Below are positions 61,381 through 64,000 of a stretch of DNA of 64,000 nucleotides, in pieces (the first letter of the stretch is position 1; the number at the start of each line of letters is the position of its first letter). The translations under genes were made by a program, and so were the position numbers. A model generated the notes under the pieces. That model ran no database searches. It was not told where the DNA came from and saw nothing but the letters and a program-made list of their open reading frames with translations. Origin of the DNA: Persicitalea sp038235275 (GTDB lineage Bacteria > Bacteroidota > Bacteroidia > Cytophagales > Spirosomataceae); contig JBBSUC010000006.1 of assembly GCA_038235275.1 (NCBI GenBank), positions 77,571 to 141,570 of the forward strand. Reading direction: 5' to 3'.

Positions 61381-61388
61381 TACCTTTG
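61381..61388 (+). promoter_or_regulatory. TAnnTTTG promoter element before the T9SS protein gene
   Basis: TACCTTTG matches the -7 consensus exactly, 42 bases before the ATG at 61430; TTTA 21 bases upstream could serve as a weak -33. Confidence 0.5.
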
Positions 61389-61429
61389 TAGATAAACTGT
61401 TAACGATAATTTTTAACAGATTTATTTTT

Positions 61430-63856
61430 ATGCTACACACACTATACGCTGGAGAGTTCTTAAATAAACCAGTTGCGCGGAAATTGTTCCTGCTCCTGTT
61501 GCTGGGATTGCTTCCCGTTGGGGCCAGGGCTACGCATATCGTGGGCGGGCACTTGGAGATGAAGGCACTGAATCAGCCAGGTCACTTCAGAGTTTCCCTC
61601 ATTTACTACTTCGATGAACTACAGACTTGGCCAGCCGCAAATGACGCACTAGTCGTTATTTACCGCCAGAAAGATAACGCTTTGATGGATTCTGTGAGAA
61701 TCACTAATCAAACTGTGACCAACCGCCCACCCGTTGTTTTCGCCAACGAAGCATGTGCCGAATTAGCGAAAATGAAAATAAGCATGGTTCGCTACGAAGG
61801 GGACATATACCTCGATCCCAATCGGTACGACGATTCCGCAGGGTATTACCTAGCTTATCAAACCTGCTGTCGTAACGGAGGGGCTGTCAATATTCAACAG
61901 CCGAACCGGGCCGGCTATCTTTATTATTTAGAATTTCCGGCTTTGATGAAAAATGGTAAACCCTTTACCAACTCGTCGCCTGCCTTCGGCCTGTTAGATG
62001 GCGAATACATCTGCATCGACCAACCCTTTGCTTTTAATTTCAAGGCTTTCGATGTCGATGGGGATCAACTTCGTTATTCCATTACTACTCCTTTATACGG
62101 TTTTCAGGATCAAAGCGGCAACCCTTATATCCGTCCGGCTCCATATCCAGAGGTGCAATGGGTGGATGGCTACGGACCCACTAACGAAATCCCCGGTAGT
62201 CCGCCACTTTCCATCGATTCCCAAACGGGGGAGCTAACGGTAAAGGCGTCAAAGTTGGGTCTCTTTGTTTTTGCCATTCGCGTCGAAGAGTTTCGGAATG
62301 GCCAAAAGATCGGTGAAGTACGCCGTGACTATCAGTTCTTAGTGCTCGACTGTCCACCCGTTTCGCCACCCGAAGCAGTCATTTCTTTACCGGGGCAACC
62401 CGTCGGCACCACCGAAGTCACTGTCTGCGATAGTCAGTCCCTGCAACTGCAGGCAACGGTCAATGCCTCCTGGAATTATCAGTGGAAACTTAACGGGAGC
62501 AATATTCCGGGGGCCACTACCCCGACCATTACGGCAACCGAAGCGGGCGAATATGCTTTGGAAACTTCGCTGAAAAATCAGTGCAGCCAATCCAAACGTT
62601 CCACAAAGGTGACTATCCGACACAATGAATCCACGCTCAAACTTACCCCTGCGGGGGGGACTTACTTATGCGATTCTAATGACCAAGTGACGCTTACTGC
62701 CCCGCTCGGATCTTCGTACACTTACACCTGGTCTTTCGAAGGAAATGAACTATCCAATGAGAACACATCTTCTTTAATAGCCAGTCTCCCTGGCAAATAC
62801 ACGGCTATTCTCAAAGATGATGTTGGATGTATTTTTCGTACTGACACCATTTCTGTAGCCATGCGCGCTCCGCCCCAGGCGTCGGTATCGGCGATCAGCA
62901 CAACGGTTTGCCGGGGAGATTCACTGGCTTTGCGGGGTAGTGGAGGCATTGCATACGAATGGCTTCTGGATGACCAGTTACTAACCAATGCCAGTCAGCC
63001 CGTTCTTTATGCGAATCGAGCAGGTGAGTACCGAGTGCGGGTGTCCGATTCGGTTGGCTGTTCGGCTACGTCTCCACCGATTCGAATATCGCTGGTTGAC
63101 AAAATAAGCGTCACGTTCGATTCGGTGCAGTCCAGTTGTGGGCTTACAAGTCCAGCTTTACCGCTTAGGGGTTATCCTGCCGGCGGGACTTTCAGTGGGC
63201 CTGGTGTCAGCGCATCCGGCACTTCCCCTGCTTACTTCATTCCCGCAAAGGCCGGTATCGGCCAGCACGAAATAATCTACACAGTAGTCGGGACATCGGA
63301 ATGCCAGAGCGGCAGGGCCACCAGATTAGCAGTCGTAGCCACCGCACCCAGCATTGGCCTTCCAACAGAATTGAATACCTGGAAGGGGGGTACTTTACAA
63401 TTACGTCCGGTTTTGGCTGCTCAACCTGTAAGAAGTAAATGGCAGCCGACCACCCATCTGACCCATCCCGACCAGGCAGTGACCCAGGCCGTTGGCGTCG
63501 AAACCGACATTAGCTACACGCTGGAAATTGAGAACGAGGCTGGATGCCGGGCCGAAGCCACCGTCCGTGTTACAGTTCAGCAGCGCATCGGCGTACCTAA
63601 TGCGTTCACACCCAACGGAGACGGCCTGAATGATTACTGGGAATTGAAAGGTATCGAAACGTATCCCGAAGCAGAAGTATTTGTTTTTAACCGCTGGGGA
63701 CAGGTTATATTCTATGCAAAGGGAAACTATGGTAATTCTCCGTTTGATGGTAATTTTAAGGGGCAAATTCTACCCGCAGGAATATACACCTACGTATTGA
63801 ATCCGATGCCCAATGATACACAGCGAATTAGCGGAGCGTTGATGTTGATACGTTAG
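61430..63856 (+). CDS. Secreted protein with type IX secretion (gliding motility type B) C-terminal domain
   Basis: An 808-residue protein. A signal-anchor region at 18-34 (KLFLLLLLGLLPVGARA) precedes ATHIVGGHLEMKAL, a start typical of Bacteroidota adhesin-like proteins. The middle holds several Ig-like or PKD-like modules with repeated YxWxxxG patterns (WNYQWKLNGSNIPG; YTWSFEGNELS; YEWLLDDQLLT). The C-terminus is the CHU_C / type B sorting domain: VPNAFTPNGDGLNDYWELKG, FVFNRWGQVIFY and LPAGIYTYVLN. The protein should be exported through the type IX system and attached to or released from the cell surface; adhesion or polymer binding is likely. It lies 261 bases after the sugar transferase and has its own promoter element. 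Confidence 0.92.
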   Translation: MLHTLYAGEFLNKPVARKLFLLLLLGLLPVGARATHIVGGHLEMKALNQPGHFRVSLIYYFDELQTWPAANDALVVIYRQKDNALMDSVRITNQTVTNRPPVVFANEACAELAKMKISMVRYEGDIYLDPNRYDDSAGYYLAYQTCCRNGGAVNIQQPNRAGYLYYLEFPALMKNGKPFTNSSPAFGLLDGEYICIDQPFAFNFKAFDVDGDQLRYSITTPLYGFQDQSGNPYIRPAPYPEVQWVDGYGPTNEIPGSPPLSIDSQTGELTVKASKLGLFVFAIRVEEFRNGQKIGEVRRDYQFLVLDCPPVSPPEAVISLPGQPVGTTEVTVCDSQSLQLQATVNASWNYQWKLNGSNIPGATTPTITATEAGEYALETSLKNQCSQSKRSTKVTIRHNESTLKLTPAGGTYLCDSNDQVTLTAPLGSSYTYTWSFEGNELSNENTSSLIASLPGKYTAILKDDVGCIFRTDTISVAMRAPPQASVSAISTTVCRGDSLALRGSGGIAYEWLLDDQLLTNASQPVLYANRAGEYRVRVSDSVGCSATSPPIRISLVDKISVTFDSVQSSCGLTSPALPLRGYPAGGTFSGPGVSASGTSPAYFIPAKAGIGQHEIIYTVVGTSECQSGRATRLAVVATAPSIGLPTELNTWKGGTLQLRPVLAAQPVRSKWQPTTHLTHPDQAVTQAVGVETDISYTLEIENEAGCRAEATVRVTVQQRIGVPNAFTPNGDGLNDYWELKGIETYPEAEVFVFNRWGQVIFYAKGNYGNSPFDGNFKGQILPAGIYTYVLNPMPNDTQRISGALMLIR

Positions 63857-63881
63857 ATTGCTTCTCAACCCCCTAATTAAC

Positions 63882-64000
63882 TGGACATAATTTCCGTAAA
63901 CTAAGTTTTAAATTTACGGTATTATGCACAAGCATCAAAGAACGTGGAGCCTGTCGGAGAAACTGGAGGCTCTCCAACTTTTAAAGAAAGAGGGGGTTGG
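63882..64000 (+). mobile_element. Left end of an insertion sequence with transposase start
   Basis: The frame from ATG 63924 runs off the window and reads MHKHQRTWSLSEKLEALQLL, which matches the helix-turn-helix start of IS3-type OrfA transposases. A possible terminal region begins near TGGACATAATTTCCG (63882). Within it, CCGTAAA (63894-63900) and TTTACGG (63913-63919) form a 7-bp inverted repeat just upstream of the start. The right end, the second ORF and the target duplication lie outside the window. Confidence 0.65.

Noticed and set aside
61169..61429. GC-rich stretch with GGCC repeats considered as a tRNA or hairpin
   Set aside because: No cloverleaf, anticodon arm or T-loop sequence could be laid out.

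Overview
The window is a chromosomal segment of a member of the Bacteroidota, most likely order Cytophagales (Spirosoma/Dyadobacter-like). The indications are a SusC/SusD pair, a secreted protein ending in a gliding-motility/type IX secretion C-terminal domain, an exbB-exbD-exbD-tonB cluster, a sigma-70 ECF factor of the Bacteroidota type, many Tat-exported Gfo/Idh/MocA oxidoreductases, a eukaryote-type (GT3) glycogen synthase, and promoter elements of the TTTG/TAnnTTTG type. Shine-Dalgarno sequences are mostly not visible. No tRNA, rRNA or CRISPR array was recognised. Both window edges cut genes: a glycogen synthase on the left and a transposase on the right.

Layout. 1-8 kb: the end of glycogen synthase, a minus-strand trio (outer-membrane-like protein, lipoprotein hydrolase, GNAT acetyltransferase), a Dabb protein, an exported oxidoreductase, a shortened hipA-like gene and a secreted amidohydrolase. 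8-14.2 kb: a DUF4301 protein, a PcrA/UvrD helicase, and a divergent LexA-like regulator / Y-family DNA polymerase pair, a probable DNA-damage unit. 14.7-20.8 kb: a long operon for TonB energy transduction (exbB, two exbD, tonB) continuing into a small membrane protein, a PstS-like lipoprotein and a TPR protein, closed by a perfect 42-bp palindrome. 21-27 kb: a BatD-like protein, chorismate synthase, ApbE, then an operon of a SUMF1-fold protein and an oxidoreductase. 27.6-31.9 kb: a ribose-type ABC importer (ATPase, permease, binding protein) with a class IV aminotransferase as last gene. 32-35 kb: a family 8 polysaccharide lyase and an exported endonuclease/exonuclease/phosphatase protein.

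35.4-46.4 kb: a SusC/SusD outer-membrane uptake pair followed by two tandem, duplicated, exported proteins that each join a TolB-like beta-propeller to an amidohydrolase. This looks like a complete import-and-cleave locus for a substrate that need not be a glycan. A lone ECF sigma factor follows. 47-59 kb: a minus-strand SGNH hydrolase / haem-binding dehydrogenase-type operon, an FAD/NAD(P)-binding protein, a third exported oxidoreductase, a TraB/GumN protein and a large M14 metallopeptidase. 59.3-63.9 kb: a stand-alone response-regulator receiver, then a sugar transferase fused to a degenerate receiver and carrying a four-cysteine insertion, then the T9SS-exported protein. The last bases begin an insertion sequence.

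The best candidates for something undescribed are the receiver / pseudo-receiver-sugar transferase pair (59.37-61.17 kb) and the SusCD plus twin propeller-amidohydrolase locus (35.4-46.4 kb). All functions are read from sequence motifs by eye; no database search was run.
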